A model generated the notes under the pieces. That model saw only the letters and a list, made by a program, of their open reading frames with translations, was not told the origin of the DNA and did no database searches. Source: Pelecanus crispus (lineage: Eukaryota > Chordata > Aves > Pelecaniformes > Pelecanidae). Taken from it: a DNA stretch of 64,000 bases. Of this stretch, positions 13,101 through 24,400 are shown piece after piece (within the stretch, counting starts at the first letter, position 1; each line of letters opens with the position of its first letter). The position numbers and the translations under genes were made by a program. The DNA is taken from the NCBI RefSeq assembly GCF_030463565.1, contig NC_134676.1, forward strand, positions 26,392,728 through 26,456,727. Reading direction: 5' to 3'.

Positions 13101-14060
13101 AACACCCTACTTCTCAATATAACAATTTTCTGAAACATTTTTCATCAAGAAGGACTTTAATAAAGGCTTTTGGAAATGCAGCTAACTTAACTTGGTTGGC
13201 TGTCTTTTAGATCTGCTTCACTTAACTACGGAATAACCAATTAAAATGTCAAACATCATTTCATAAGACAATGGAGGGGGTTAAAAATGCAGAGAGAACC
13301 AGAAGCAGCTACAAGGCTCCTGGAGTGGCACCAAGTTACACTAACTGCTGCACTCAGTAGCTGAGCTAGTTCCAGTCACAAGCTGCTACTGGAGAGCAAT
13401 ACCACTCACTTTAATGCATGCTCTAAAATAAAGCGGCTCCTGACTTAACTGCGTGCATAATATTGCCAAAGTAATGCTGGATTTAGAAGGTACCTGTTTC
13501 CCTATGCACTTCATGAAGTCAAGTTTCCCCAATGAGTTTTCATAGCTTAGCAGTTCACTTCTCATTTATGAGAACTTGCAGCTGAAAAAGTGTTCTTCAG
13601 ATGTTCAAGACACCTACCAGCACCCCTAGAAAACCAGACCACTTTTTCCTGATTTTATGGGGTGTGGCTGGCGAAGCTGCTACACCGCGACCCCGGCGGG
13701 GCGAAGCACGGGTGGGGGCGTCCGTGGGGGCGGCTCCGCGGGCGCTTTCCGCGCCCCGCCGGGCAGCGGCAGCCCCCGCTGCCCGCGACGGCTCCGGCTC
13801 CGGGCTTCCCTCGCACCTGCAGAGCTGGCGACTCCCCAGCCCCCCCTTCCCTGCCAGCACAGGGCTGCCGGCGGCGGGGACGGGACGCTGCAAACCCAAA
13901 GCCGCCTTGAATGAAAGAGGGGACAGAGACGTCTGCTGAGCCGCGGGGCGCAGGGGCGGCGGGGGCCCTTACCTCGGGGGGCGGGCGGGGCGGCGCGGCC
14001 CGGGCACAGCTGCAGGGCGAGCGGCAGGAGCAGCAGCGCGGCGCCGCGCTCGCACCCCAT
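4067..14060 (-). CDS. THBS4: Thrombospondin-4, N-terminal part (4 exons; gene continues past position 1)
   Basis: Secreted, calcium-binding extracellular-matrix glycoprotein that assembles as a pentamer and acts in matrix, muscle/tendon and vascular tissue. The minus-strand coding exons are 14060-13973, 9840-9637, 5511-5264 and 4172-4067. They total 646 nt (215 codons plus one base), and every junction has AG/GT borders and keeps phase. Residues 1 to about 23 form a signal peptide with a Leu-rich core; residues 30-215 form the TSPN (laminin-G-like) domain. Hallmarks are FDLLPYSNK at the start of exon 2, [12 protein letters not shown] at its end, and LRYLKNDGR and LYLDCLQVG in exon 3. The coiled coil, EGF-like, type 3 and C-terminal domains should lie to the left of the window. 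The start is chosen because the ATG at 14060 opens a signal peptide and sits in a perfect GCCGCCATGG context. The gene is head-to-head with MTX3, as in human. The exon signature points to THBS4 rather than THBS3 or COMP; I could not run an alignment. Confidence 0.93.
4173..5263 (-). other. THBS4: THBS4 intron 3
   Basis: 1,091 bp between exons 3 and 4. It contains a T-rich run near 4504-4518 and a T12 run near 5006. Nothing coding or repeat-derived was recognised. Confidence 0.85.
5264..5511 (-). CDS. THBS4: THBS4 coding exon 3 (TSPN domain, second half)
   Basis: 248 nt, residues 98-180. The acceptor is TTTTGTACTAG and the donor is CACAG|GTGAGT, phase 1 in and phase 0 out. It encodes [23 protein letters not shown] and the [13 protein letters not shown] segment, ending RTFQEKPQ. 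This is the typical end of the laminin-G-like fold in the thrombospondin-4 group. Confidence 0.95.
5512..9636 (-). other. THBS4: THBS4 intron 2
   Basis: 4.1 kb. It holds the simple repeat at 8461-8580 and an A-rich stretch at about 9259-9301. Small frames in it have no recognisable homology. Confidence 0.85.
8461..8580. repeat. AT/GT-rich simple repeat with a 16-bp duplication
   Basis: Low-complexity TATG/TGTA-rich stretch ending in (TG)n. ATTCCTATATGTACAT occurs at 8515-8530 and again at 8534-8549. It lies in THBS4 intron 2. Confidence 0.8.
9637..9840 (-). CDS. THBS4: THBS4 coding exon 2 (start of TSPN domain)
   Basis: 204 nt, residues 30-97. The acceptor is TTATTTTTCAG and the donor is AAAG|GTGAGT, phase 1 in and phase 1 out. 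It encodes the first half of the thrombospondin N-terminal domain, including [20 protein letters not shown] and the [16 protein letters not shown] strand region. Confidence 0.93.
9841..13972 (-). other. THBS4: THBS4 intron 1
   Basis: 4.1 kb from the signal-peptide exon to the TSPN exon. It contains the inverted CR1 pair at 10021-10178 and an A15 run near 10631. The frame at 10916-11401 (161 codons, plus) has no recognisable domain and is not called. Confidence 0.85.
10021..10178. mobile_element. Pair of inverted CR1 3' fragments in THBS4 intron 1
   Basis: A minus-oriented CR1 scrap (10021-about 10085, CACCTAGTCCAACCCCCCTG) directly abuts a plus-oriented one (about 10080-10178, GGGGGGTTGGACTACATGG, ending CTATTCTATGATTCTAT). 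The two are largely reverse complements of each other and could fold into a long hairpin. Confidence 0.85.
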
Positions 14061-14430
14061 GGCGGCCGCGGGCCGGGCAGGGCGGCGGCGGCGGCGGACG
14101 GCGCGGCTCTCCGCTCCGGGCCCCGCCGTTTGACGGGGGCGGCCCCGGGACCGGGGAGGGAAGGAGGCAGGCGGCAGGCCATTGGCCCGGGCTCCCCCGG
14201 CCCCCGGGGGCGGGCGGGGGCCGCGGCGGGGTAGGGCCGTGCCCTGCCGTCGGGGGCCGCGGCGGGGCATGGCCGAGGCCTGGGGTGGGCCAGAGGGGAG
14301 CGCACCGCCGGGGCCCGAGCCGGGGGCGGGCGCCTGAGGCCGGGCAGCGCCGGAGATCGTGCCGGGGTCCGGCAAAACCTGCACCTGCCGGGAGGCCGGC
14401 TGCGGGCTGCCCTTTGAGGAGCCCTGGAAA
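13660..14430. promoter_or_regulatory. THBS4: CpG island over the THBS4 first exon and promoter
   Basis: Very GC-rich and CpG-dense stretch covering THBS4 exon 1 and sequence upstream of it on the minus strand, in sharp contrast with AT-rich flanks. No TATA box is evident upstream of 14060. Several long frames in both orientations inside it come from low stop-codon density, not from genes. Boundaries are by eye. Confidence 0.8.
13973..14060 (-). CDS. THBS4: THBS4 coding exon 1 (signal peptide)
   Basis: 88 nt. ATG at 14060 in a GCCGCCATGG context, then a charged start (MGCER), a Leu-rich core (ALLLLPLAL) and a small-residue region ending [11 protein letters not shown]. This is a secretory signal peptide, probably cleaved near residue 23. 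The donor is GAG|GTAAGG and leaves one base (phase 1), which joins exon 2 to make Val30. The exon lies in a CpG island. Confidence 0.9.
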
Positions 14431-17400
14431 CTGAGAGGTGTTTAATGGCATTGGATTGCAAAGGGATGGGGATGCTCTGGTGTGTGGGCTTGGTCTTGGC
14501 AGGAATGCAACTCAGCCGCTCTTCCTACCCGAAGAGTGTCAGCAAAAGGGGTCGTGCAGGTTGCGGGCCGGGGCAGACTGGGTGCTAGCAGACTCTGGCG
14601 AGGTGAGGAACGTTATCATCTGCTCCTCCATTTCGTTTAGAAAGCTCAGGAGTGCTGGGAGAGCTCGAACTGACCAGACTGAGGCTACTGGAAAAGCTTG
14701 CTTGTCTTAACAAACCCCCAAACCTGATGACTTAACCACAGTCACTTTAAAAAAAAAAAGTCTCCTTTCAACTACAACAATTTTCAATATTGTGTGTGCC
14801 CCTGGGATATCATTATCCCATTGTTTCTCCTCTACTCCAGAAAATTCTAAGCTCGGCATTGCTGACGTTAAGAAAGCACAGGAGAAAGGGAGCAAGCAGC
14901 AAGCCCCTTTGGGGCTGTGCAGCTGCGCCACCAGTTTCCACCATGCCCACGTGAAACCACCCATCAGGCAGGCCACCCCGCCCCATGCTTTCTGTGGCAA
15001 AGGAAGGGGTCTCCCACGGGACCCCGTGGCAGTAGAATAGCCGCAAGGCGCTTCTCCCACTCAGGAGCTGGCAGCACCCAGTGGGCCTCCCAGCCTGCTG
15101 CGCAGCCCTCTTTGTCCTGTGCCTCAGCCCTGCAGACGAACCGCTGTCACGTCGGAAGAAACCCAGGAAGCCGTGGCTGGCCCCCTCACAGCTTGCTACC
15201 CAGCACGGTTGGAATAGCTAGCTGGAGCTGTCTGATACTATTTACATCATAAAAAGAAGGGCAACAATAGGAGGGAAATTTTATGTTAAGTGAGCAAAGT
15301 AGTGTTGATTAATGTTCAGTCACATCAGGCGTGGCATGTGTATACAGCTAACAAGCGCCGCAGAGAACAGCCCTTAGGGGCTCATTGTGTGCCAGGCAAG
15401 ACACAGCACACTGCAGGGCTGGGGCTGCGGAGCGTGCTGCGCAGGAGCTGCCCGAGCAGCTCTGCCACCGCATGGAGCACGGCAGCGGGCTCCTCTCTGA
15501 CGCAGGCGCAGTGGGATTTTTCAAATACCCATATGTGAAAATACCTATGTAGCAGGCCTATATGCACATGCCCTTTAGTTGCCTCCCCACATGGTATATA
15601 GCCTGTAATGCACCCTACTTCTTAGCTTTATCGTGTAGCAGTGTTGACCCACTCCTTCCGTTGCTCATTTCTTCCTCTGCTCATCACCAGGCTGGAGGGT
15701 GCTCCCCCATATCCAGTGTGTCCCAGCACAGTGTTTTTCCTCCTCCTCACCCCACTGCTCTTCCATATACCTCTCCACACAACAAGAAACGCCTCAGCTT
15801 CACTCCCACCATCCTTGCCATCTGTTCTTGCTCTACATCTGCTTAGTCTCATGCTTATTCACCAAGAATGCACATGGAAACAATATTTGGCGAACAGTAT
15901 GCTGCACAACACAATGTAACAGAAGGGAACCAGGTCACAATGTATATAAACAGAAGTTTAAGTCCATGTTTAGATGAACTTAGCCAGTATGCATAAAGGT
16001 CACTGCAATATTTCCAGTTTTAATGTCTATGCTCAGTTTTATTATTGGAGTATGTTGCAGACTGAAGGGGATTTTGTGCTCAAGCACAACCTTCTTTAAG
16101 GAATTTTCACAAAGTATAGTGTTTATCTGCTGTCTGGAAGGGACTATTTGACCTTCTAATCATCATTTTCAGTAAAAACAATGGAATATTAGCTGTTGCC
16201 TTTTCACTCTTGTCTATTCTCTGAAGTACAAACTCCAGCTTAACTTACTGGAGGTTAATATCTTGGATAAGAATCAAAAAGTGATTATGGGATATTGTGT
16301 TTTCAAGAAACTTTCATAAAGCCAGTGACATTTTGTAAGGATGTTTCTTAGAGAAATGTATGGCTGTAATTTTTTATATAGGATCTGCAAGTAAACCTCA
16401 ACCATTAAAATATTTGTCCTGCTTACTTTACATAAATCAATAAAATGCTAAGCATAAAGAATAGAGAGAAACTGCCAACATTATAGATTTTGCTTTACAG
16501 AAGTGTGTGTGACTTGTTTGAATTCCAAGTAATGGGGTAGAGGAAGCAGAAAGGAATCCCTGCTGCTTAATTCACCTTTCATATTTTGCTCCTAACATGC
16601 ATCAGGAGACTCACTGGTTTTATGGAATTATATGGATGATTAAAAATCAGGATTCATGGGCAATTAAGATATAGAAGTCTTAATGCAAGTGAAGTATCAG
16701 CTCTAAACCACACCCCTCCATATTTATGTCGACACTTCTGGGTTTGATCCTGCCACATTTTCATAAAAATTTTGTAGAACGTAAGGTTTCAGAAGAAGTT
16801 TTGCTTTTTCAAAAACAAATTGAAGCCCCACTTTTTCAAGTCAAGGCATATATCCATTCTCAATGCACCTATTTACTTTTCATTTGCACTAATAGGAATT
16901 CCACTCAGGCAACCAAGAGGAAGAAGTTCCTCCAGAGCTTTTGGATGGGGGAGGGAACACGCAGATCCTTTTTTTTCCATCTTTGCTCTGGACTCCACAA
17001 CAGCACAGAGATTAATTGGGCCCTAAGGCAATGCAAAGAAAGTTTACTCTCCTATTTACCTCCTAAGCCTTCTTGCAGCCTCCCTTAAGAAGAGCTGGCT
17101 CATCCTCCTTACAGAAACAGATGTTTGGCATCACAGCTGTTGGGAGCCACCCTTGCCTCCAGAGCTTGCACAGCTCAGAGAGGCGATCATACAATCACAC
17201 GGTGAACAAACTAAAGCAAAGCACCTGGGCAGACTGGGTAGGAGTTAGCTGGTCCCTGTAGGAGGAAAGGAGAAGAAAGGTGCCCTTAAGTAGATGTACT
17301 TTAAGTACCTCTTTAAGGGGAGAAATGTAATGTAGCCATTAAAAAAAAAAAGCAACCAAAAAATATTTTTTGTTACTGTTAGCATTGCCAGTGTTATGTT

Positions 17401-17984
17401 TTTCTGAGGAAAAAAATGGATACATACTTCTCCCATGTTCCTCATAAGCGAGCAGAATGATCTCAGAACTATGTTGCAGATTTTTATCATGACACTTTCT
17501 GCCACAAATTTCATGTAGATCTGACACCACGGATCGGGGGTGGGGGGTGGAGGAGGAGGCGGGGCGGAGATGGAGGACACATGAAGCTTTGCCCTTGCTC
17601 TCCTCATCTCTTTATGCATGGAAGACCTGCATAAGGGTGGTCAGTGCAGGGTTTTTTTTAGTCACTGTGTGGTATTTTTTTCTTGTGTGGGAAGGATGGA
17701 AACATTTTCCTTGACTTAGTATTTAGATGTGCTGTGGCATGTCTGCACGAACACTGAAATGAAACAGCTGACAACGTGATGCCTTTAAAGGTCCACAGTA
17801 AAAAACCGCCCTGAATGGGCTATCATTATAACCTGGTCAAAACTGGTACCATTTGATCAGAGTTCCTTACTTTTAAAGCCAAATTGCTGACGACCGCTCT
17901 TCGCATTTGATCGAAAGACAAATGTTTTGCTCCTGTGGAAACTCACAACTTCGTGTGTAGTAACAGCGCCAGAGAGCTGGGGTT
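14431..17984. other. Intergenic/promoter region between THBS4 and MTX3
   Basis: 3.6 kb separating the two CpG islands of the divergent pair. Moderately GC-rich up to about 15,500, then AT-rich. It includes the G-rich tract at 17535-17567. No exon, RNA gene or transposon was recognised. Probably carries regulatory sequence for one or both genes. Confidence 0.6.
17535..17567 (+). other. G-quadruplex-prone tract upstream of MTX3
   Basis: Clustered G runs (G5, G6, several GG, then G4 and GG) interrupted by single T, A or C, about 450 bp upstream of the MTX3 CpG island. The potential to fold is inferred from composition alone. Confidence 0.5.
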
Positions 17985-18343
17985 CAGCAATGCGGCAGCG
18001 TGAGCCGCCGTGTTTCACGGGTAAATCGGTGCCTCGGGGCGGGCGGCGCGTCCCCTCACAGGGCAACGGCTTCGGGCCGCCGCCGCCCCTTCCCCTCAGC
18101 GACGCCTCCAGCGGCCTCGCCCCCGGGCAGCTTCGCCAGCAGGCAGCCCGCCGGCAGCACGGCACCCTTCGGCGGCACCCCCCGCCGCCTCCCGGCCACC
18201 CGGGCCCGGGGGACGGCGCCGGCCCCTCAGGCGCGCCCGCCCCTCGCTGCCTTCTCCCTCCCCGAGGCGCGGCCGGGGGCGCTCGGGCGCCGCCATGCGA
18301 GGGCAGCAGCGCCGCGCTTCCCGGGCCGGCGCGGACGGCGGAC

Positions 18344-18354
18344 AAGATGGCGGC
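18344..18354 (+). promoter_or_regulatory. YY1-like motif overlapping the MTX3 start codon
   Basis: AAGATGGCGGC matches the YY1 consensus, and its ATG is the MTX3 initiator. YY1 sites just downstream of the start site are known in TATA-less housekeeping promoters, several overlapping the first codons. Binding here is inferred from sequence only. Confidence 0.55.
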
Positions 18355-18427
18355 TCCCATGGAGCTGAGCTGCTGGGGAGGCGACTGGGGGCTGCCGTCC
18401 GTGCACCCGGAGTCTCTAACCGTCATG
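18347..18427 (+). CDS. MTX3: MTX3 coding exon 1
   Basis: 81 nt, residues 1-27, phase 0 out. It begins [15 protein letters not shown], the metaxin-3 signature start. The donor is ATG|GTAACG. The frame stays open upstream through the CpG island, so the start was chosen from the family N-terminus and the Kozak context, not from an upstream stop. Confidence 0.95.
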
Positions 18428-21400
18428 GTAACGGCCGGCGGCTGCCACCCGCCCCGGGAGGGAGGGGAAGAGGGAGGGACGGCGCCCCGGGACTTGCCTG
18501 CCGCCGGCACGGCTGTCCGTGGGGTGCTTCCCCCCGGGAGAGGCGGCGCTGCCGCCGAGGGGCGCCTCCGCCCTCGTCGCCCCGAGGCCGGGCCTGTGCC
18601 GGGCCAGGGCCTCGCCGCCGCTGCCGCCGTGCTCGGCGGGGGGCGGGAGGCGGGAGGCGACGGCGGTGGGGCCCGCGGCGGGGCCTGGCAGGGCGGCGCG
18701 GCCGCTGGCTCTCTCCCCGCGGGGAGCCGCGGGCCGCCGCGTCCCTCCCCCGCCGAGCCGCGGGCAGGGCTGCTGCCTTCTGCGAGGGTCGTGCCTTCCC
18801 GGGGGCTGCCTGCCTCGGCATTAACGGGCGGCATTTCCTAGCCGCCGATTGGGAAAGCTGTTTAAAACAACTTTTAAAGTGCGGTCTTAGACTTCCCTTA
18901 CGCATACTGACTGCATTTTTTTCCCCGCAATCTTTATTGCAGGCTTACGCCAAATTTTCCGGTGCTCCCCTGACAGTGAATACTATAAGTAGCTCTTGGA
19001 GAGCTCCGAAAGGTACCTTCTTTGCATTTTTTATTCTTTTCCTCATAGCCATGTTGTAAAAACGGGTTCCAGTTTCTGTGTTGTTTCTCAGTGTGCTTTG
19101 GTTTTGTGTTCATAACGCGCCTCAGGAAGGCTACCTGCTTTCACAGTACATCGGTGAATGACTTCACATGATCAAGTGTGATGAATTTGTGGGAATAAAA
19201 TAATGGAAGACATTAATAAAGTGCCTCAAAGAACACTTTATTAAAATGTGTATGGGTGAAGCAGCGGACAGTCAACAAAGCAGTGGTGCCACGTACATAC
19301 CTGTTTCTGTCAGGCACTCTAAATTGATGGTATAGTGAAAGCAAATTTTTAAGCTTTCTACGCTTTGCATATTTATAATGATAGTAACTAGACTTGTGTA
19401 TGAAAATAGCGTTCTTTAATTATACATAATTTAATGGGCTGGTACAGTTGGAAGTGGAATGTGAGCCTCAAAGAGTGTAACCTGCACCAGCTGGGATGTT
19501 TAGTACTGTGCTGCGTTAGAGATGTTGACTCAAAAAAGGTGGCTAACAACCTAGTTGCCAGAGAAGTTGAAGATAAGGTATCAGAGAGGACTTTTTCATG
19601 TTGGATACTTCTGCTTGTTGCTTATCTGTTTGCTCAGCATTTAAGTTATTGTCTTGGTGTATTCCAGAGAAGTAAAATCACTGCAGGGTTAAAGTACTCT
19701 GCTATTTACACTTACTACGTCATCGGTTTAGGCATTACTGTATCCACACAAAAGTTGCGCCTTCGACTCTTGCTTTTCAGTGTATTGTTTTCTGTTAGTA
19801 GAAAATACCAAGAACTAGCTGGGTATAATTGCCAAAAGTTCAGTGGCTTTCTTGTTGTGAACATCCTCTAAGATAGGTCCTGTTATAGAGATTTTATACT
19901 CTACAGTATTGCAGATCCTGCAATCTGATGAGTAAAGGCTGACCCGTTAGCTTCTGGCAGAAAAGAATTATTTGGTTCTGGAATAGTTCATGGTTATGCA
20001 GTGGCAGCTTGGGCAGGGGTTGTAGTAAGGCTAGAGAAAACTTGTGGTTAAAATGGATATGGAGGGGAAGAGCAGGGAAAAATTGGAGAGGAAAGGCCCA
20101 GAGGTGAATGAGTTGAGAGGACAGTTGGACTGAGTTGAAGTTTTCATTTTAAGGTCTGAAATCCAGACAAGTAGCCTGGTTCTTAAAGTATCAGATACAT
20201 AGCAGAAGACATTGGCTTCAGTCTGATTTGATGTGGGCCCTTTTTTATGTGTTGTTATACGTAAGGCCACAATACGCTAAATGTATTTGTGACCTTGGTG
20301 GAACTACCCTGCTGTGTAAAGCTTAGTTTATGTGTGCATGTTAGGGATATCGGAGCATGCTATGGAGAAAAAGAAAGCAGATGAAGTGACTGATGGCTTT
20401 CTAGTTATGTTAGAACTCATCGATATAAATTGTTGACAGTATTATTTATGCCTTCTAGGAGAAGTGCCAGTCCTGATATCAGAAGACATTGTTATTTCTC
20501 AGCCAGCAAAAATACTAAGCTTCCTAAGAAAGCAGGTAGGTCTCTTTCAAAAGATTTGTTTTTTCTGCCTTGTAGTGACTCTGTATGTCCCCTGTATACA
20601 TCAATACAGACTTCTGAAAACCTGGAACTCAGTTCAGACCCAGTGCTTTCCTGTTCTTCATACATGGATGAGAATTGCAAAATGGTGGATTATAGATTGC
20701 TCTTTGAAAGTTTGATTGTTAGTCATGTGAAAGATTTAAAAATAGGCACAAGAAAACTGTTCATTGAAAAGGACAACAAACTGGCCTTAATTGAGGAGTT
20801 TCTCACTGAGCACTCTGCTTTTAATTATAACAATTTTAATGTCATTATGGCTTTGCAGACCTAGGATATCACAGTTTGGGAAGCATGGTTTTAACTGCTT
20901 AAATGGGTAATCATCTCCCAGTGCTCTTTTTTGAAGGATAGTACATACAGCATTGTTTTTAATCTGCGTAGTTTTTCTATAGCTTGTAGCGTAAAAATGT
21001 CTGCAAGCATTTCTTGATGCGCATCGTGTTATTGCATAGTCAACTCTGGCTTGCCTTTTGCAGATCTCTTAATGTTCTATTCACAAAGAATAAAGCTATA
21101 CCATTTCTTCTTTTCACAAAGTATGAAGATGTCTAATAAAGCATGGTATCATCTTTTTATTTCTTAAGACAGTCTGCTGGCCCACTATTCTGCTTTTACA
21201 TTAGAAATTCGGTTCCTGCCTAGCCTAGAAGATGATCTGATGAATGCTGTGTTAGTGAAACTGTAAATCTTTGTGGGGAGAAAAACAGAATCTGAAAACG
21301 GCACATTTCAGATGGGATTTTAGAATTCAGAAGTTTCGTAGCCATTCGAACACCAAAGATTCCTTAATGCTGGGGAAAAAAACCCTCTTTGAGTTCAAGT

Positions 21401-24400
21401 ATAAAAATAGCATGCTTGCTTTTCAGATATCTAAAAATAAGGGTCAGCACTGACCCTTTGTTTCTAAACTAATAAAGCGAATCTCCTCTCCCCCCAAAAA
21501 ACTTACCAACCCTTTTAATGTACCTTAAAAGGATTCTGTCTAAGAATTAAAAGCTCAGGCAGCTGTAACTGCATTAATTTAGCTGTGCATTTGGTCCCTT
21601 ATATCATTAGCATCCAATTTCTAAACTTTTAGAACGGTAATTAAAAGCAAAAGATGGGAATGCTTGCCTTTTTTTTTTACGCTTACACCAGCTGAAGTGC
21701 CAGATGCTTCTTCAAAAATAAAGATGGGGACTTGCCAGAGGTTTGCTACAGCCCTAAGTACTGAAAAATTACCTCTCTATCACTGGACAGTTGCTTGGAA
21801 AGCAATGGGAAGGAGGCACAAGAGTTATTTTGGCAATAGGAGGGCACAAAAATCTAAGAATGGGAAGGTGGAAAAGGGAGATGCAAGGAGGTGTGCAGAA
21901 GGAAAGAAATTCTAGTACATGCATGCTTTCTGTCCTGCAAAATGTTGTTATATTTAATAACTTGATAGCTGTTAAGTTTGAAGCAACTTCCGGTTGCATG
22001 GGTTGTCTTTTTGGAACGTTCTGTGTAACACTATTTGTAGTATGGGTTGTTTTTTTTTAATTCGTAGAAATACAACGCTGATTATGAATTGTCTGCAAAG
22101 CAAGGAGCTGATACACTGGCATATATTGCACTACTTGAAGAGAAACTGCTTCCTGCTCTGGTAAGTATTGGGAAATACTTTATAATGGTCAGAATTTTTG
22201 CAAGTGAATGCTACAAGAGGTGCGTAACATGAGAGACATTGAAGTCTCTCAGCCATAGTTCTGGCTGGAATGTATTGGCTTTGTTAGTCCAATTTTGGAA
22301 ATAGTGCCTAGCAACTTTTGAAAAGGGAAGAAGTGTGTGTTTGTGGCGTGTGAAGTAATGATACTGAATTTATGAAAGGCCTTTTAAAAGGGCACCTATG
22401 AATGTTTTTTCTTTTAGATACTTTTTGGGAAACAGTGTCCTGAAAACAGCTTATTCTGGCCAGTTTTTGTTTCATTTGAATCTTTTGAAAAAGCTTTGAG
22501 TAAAATATGTGTGTCTGATATGGGGTGTACAACTGTGAAAGCTTTTTGAACTCTTTGGTTAGAACCTTTGAGAAATCAAAATACCCATCAGTAGTTTCAT
22601 TTTTCGGTTCTAAGTAACACATGGCCACATGCTGTCACGAATTTAGTGTAAGTATGTTAGAGCCCTAAAAATCTCGGGACAGTGGTTCTCTTGAATGACT
22701 TTGGCTTCAGTTCGTACAGGAAAAAATATTCTGACCAGATGATATCATAGGCTAGCCTCTTCAGCTGACCCACAAGGTTTCGAATTAATCATTTCATAAT
22801 ATCTTTTATTTTAAGATTTATATACAATTTTAAAAAAATTCTAAAAAGTTCAAACCTGATCTGTATGTCTGCAACTTTTTTTGCAATATATTTTCTATGT
22901 ACAGCGTGTGTGTTTGAGTGTGTATATATATACACACATACATAAACATGAGTGAGTATGTAATTTTATGCACATGTGTACAGGTCTAAGTAATACCTTT
23001 GTTGTTTTTCTTTACGTGGAAGGTAGCTGTTGCCTTAATTACATACTCCTACACTCAAAGTATAATCCTTTGTGGAGCATGGCTGCCTTAAATTACAATA
23101 ATTCCTAGTGCTTCTGCTTCTCTGACAGAGATCGTACACATCAGACTTTCAAGAGAAGTCTGCTATTCTTACTCAAATTTCAGTCATATTCTTCCTATGT
23201 TGATACAGCTGCACACTTTCTGGGTTGAGGCTGAAAATTACTGCTGTGTGACAAAGCCATGGTTTGCCTCAAGGATTCCCTTCCCCCTGAGTTTGTATCT
23301 GCCTGGAAAGATGTCCAGGGAAGCGCTGAACAGGATCTTGCTGACCAGGGGTGGGCCTCCACTCTACAGTCTCACTGAAGTGGAAGCACAGGTATGTGTT
23401 ATGTAGTAAAGAATTTGTAAGTTGGTGCTGTCAAAGACAAGAACTGGAACAGTTTAGCACACTGTCAAATGCTGAACAATGCTGTGCATGCTAGCCTTGC
23501 TACACCTAGGGCTCTTAGACAGTCTTGTGTCTCATCAGATATACAGGGATGCCAAGGAGTGCCTAAATCTCCTGTCGAAGAGATTGGGAACATCTCAGTT
23601 TTTCTTTGGAGATACGTGAGTGTGGTTTTTTTTTTTTTTTTTTAAATGATTAATAAAACAGATACCACATGACTCTGTGAACACTTTTTAACCTGACAGA
23701 ATGTTAAAAGTGCTGCACAGTGGTTTCATAGAATCATGTCTCACACTCTGCTTTTCAGATAAATCTGAATGAGCAAACGGGGCACAAACATCATCTTTGG
23801 ACTAAGGCAATGTGGTGTCTCCCTTATCCTACATTTTTCCACAGAGAGGCAGGTGCTGCCCACAGCTGCTAAGAAAATGGGGGGTGCTTGATGAATTAGT
23901 GTAGCACTAGAGAATGCTTTTCTAGCCACTGAATGTCACCTGTGCTTGTATGTAGAAGAAATGCTTTAAGCCTGAGGTGTTACGACTGCCGTCATGGGAG
24001 GAGGGTGTAGGTCTGGGAACACTCCTCTTCCTGTGGTATGTGTACAGAGCAAGAAGCAGATACTGCCAACAACATCTGCCAACAGGTCCTAAAAAGGATG
24101 ATCTGTTCCTTTAGCTGTTGGACCACTTCATGCAAGAGGATCCTGGTCCCCTGGCATACACCTTGGCTTTTGTGGTGCCAGAAATGTGTTTTAGAGTGGC
24201 TTGTTTACCAGCGTACGTGACAGCATGTCTGGATTTTAATGCTGAAGTTACTGTTTCAGCTTGCCAGCATGTATCTAGTTCAGAGGGGCTGAAATCGGTC
24301 AATAGTCTGTACTCTGTACAAAGCATTTACCAGATTGATATGAAAAGATGGAATGCCAGAAGAGCTGACTGTGTTCTGTCCTGAGTTGTGTTTGACATAC

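Larger units (their letters stand above)
17985..18830. promoter_or_regulatory. MTX3: CpG island over the MTX3 first exon and promoter
   Basis: CpG-dense GC-rich block flanking MTX3 exon 1, with no TATA box evident: a housekeeping-type promoter, fitting a mitochondrial gene. Frames of about 300 codons on both strands here are compositional shadows. Boundaries are by eye. Confidence 0.8.

Noticed and set aside
13655..14461. 268-codon and other long frames across the THBS4 CpG island
   Set aside because: Pro/Ala/Arg/Gly-rich translations of GC-rich DNA in several overlapping frames on both strands. Only the THBS4 exon 1 frame has homology and splice sites.
17857..18841. Frames of over 300 codons on both strands at the MTX3 promoter
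   Set aside because: Low stop density of the CpG island. The plus frame contains MTX3 exon 1, but the upstream part has no family match.
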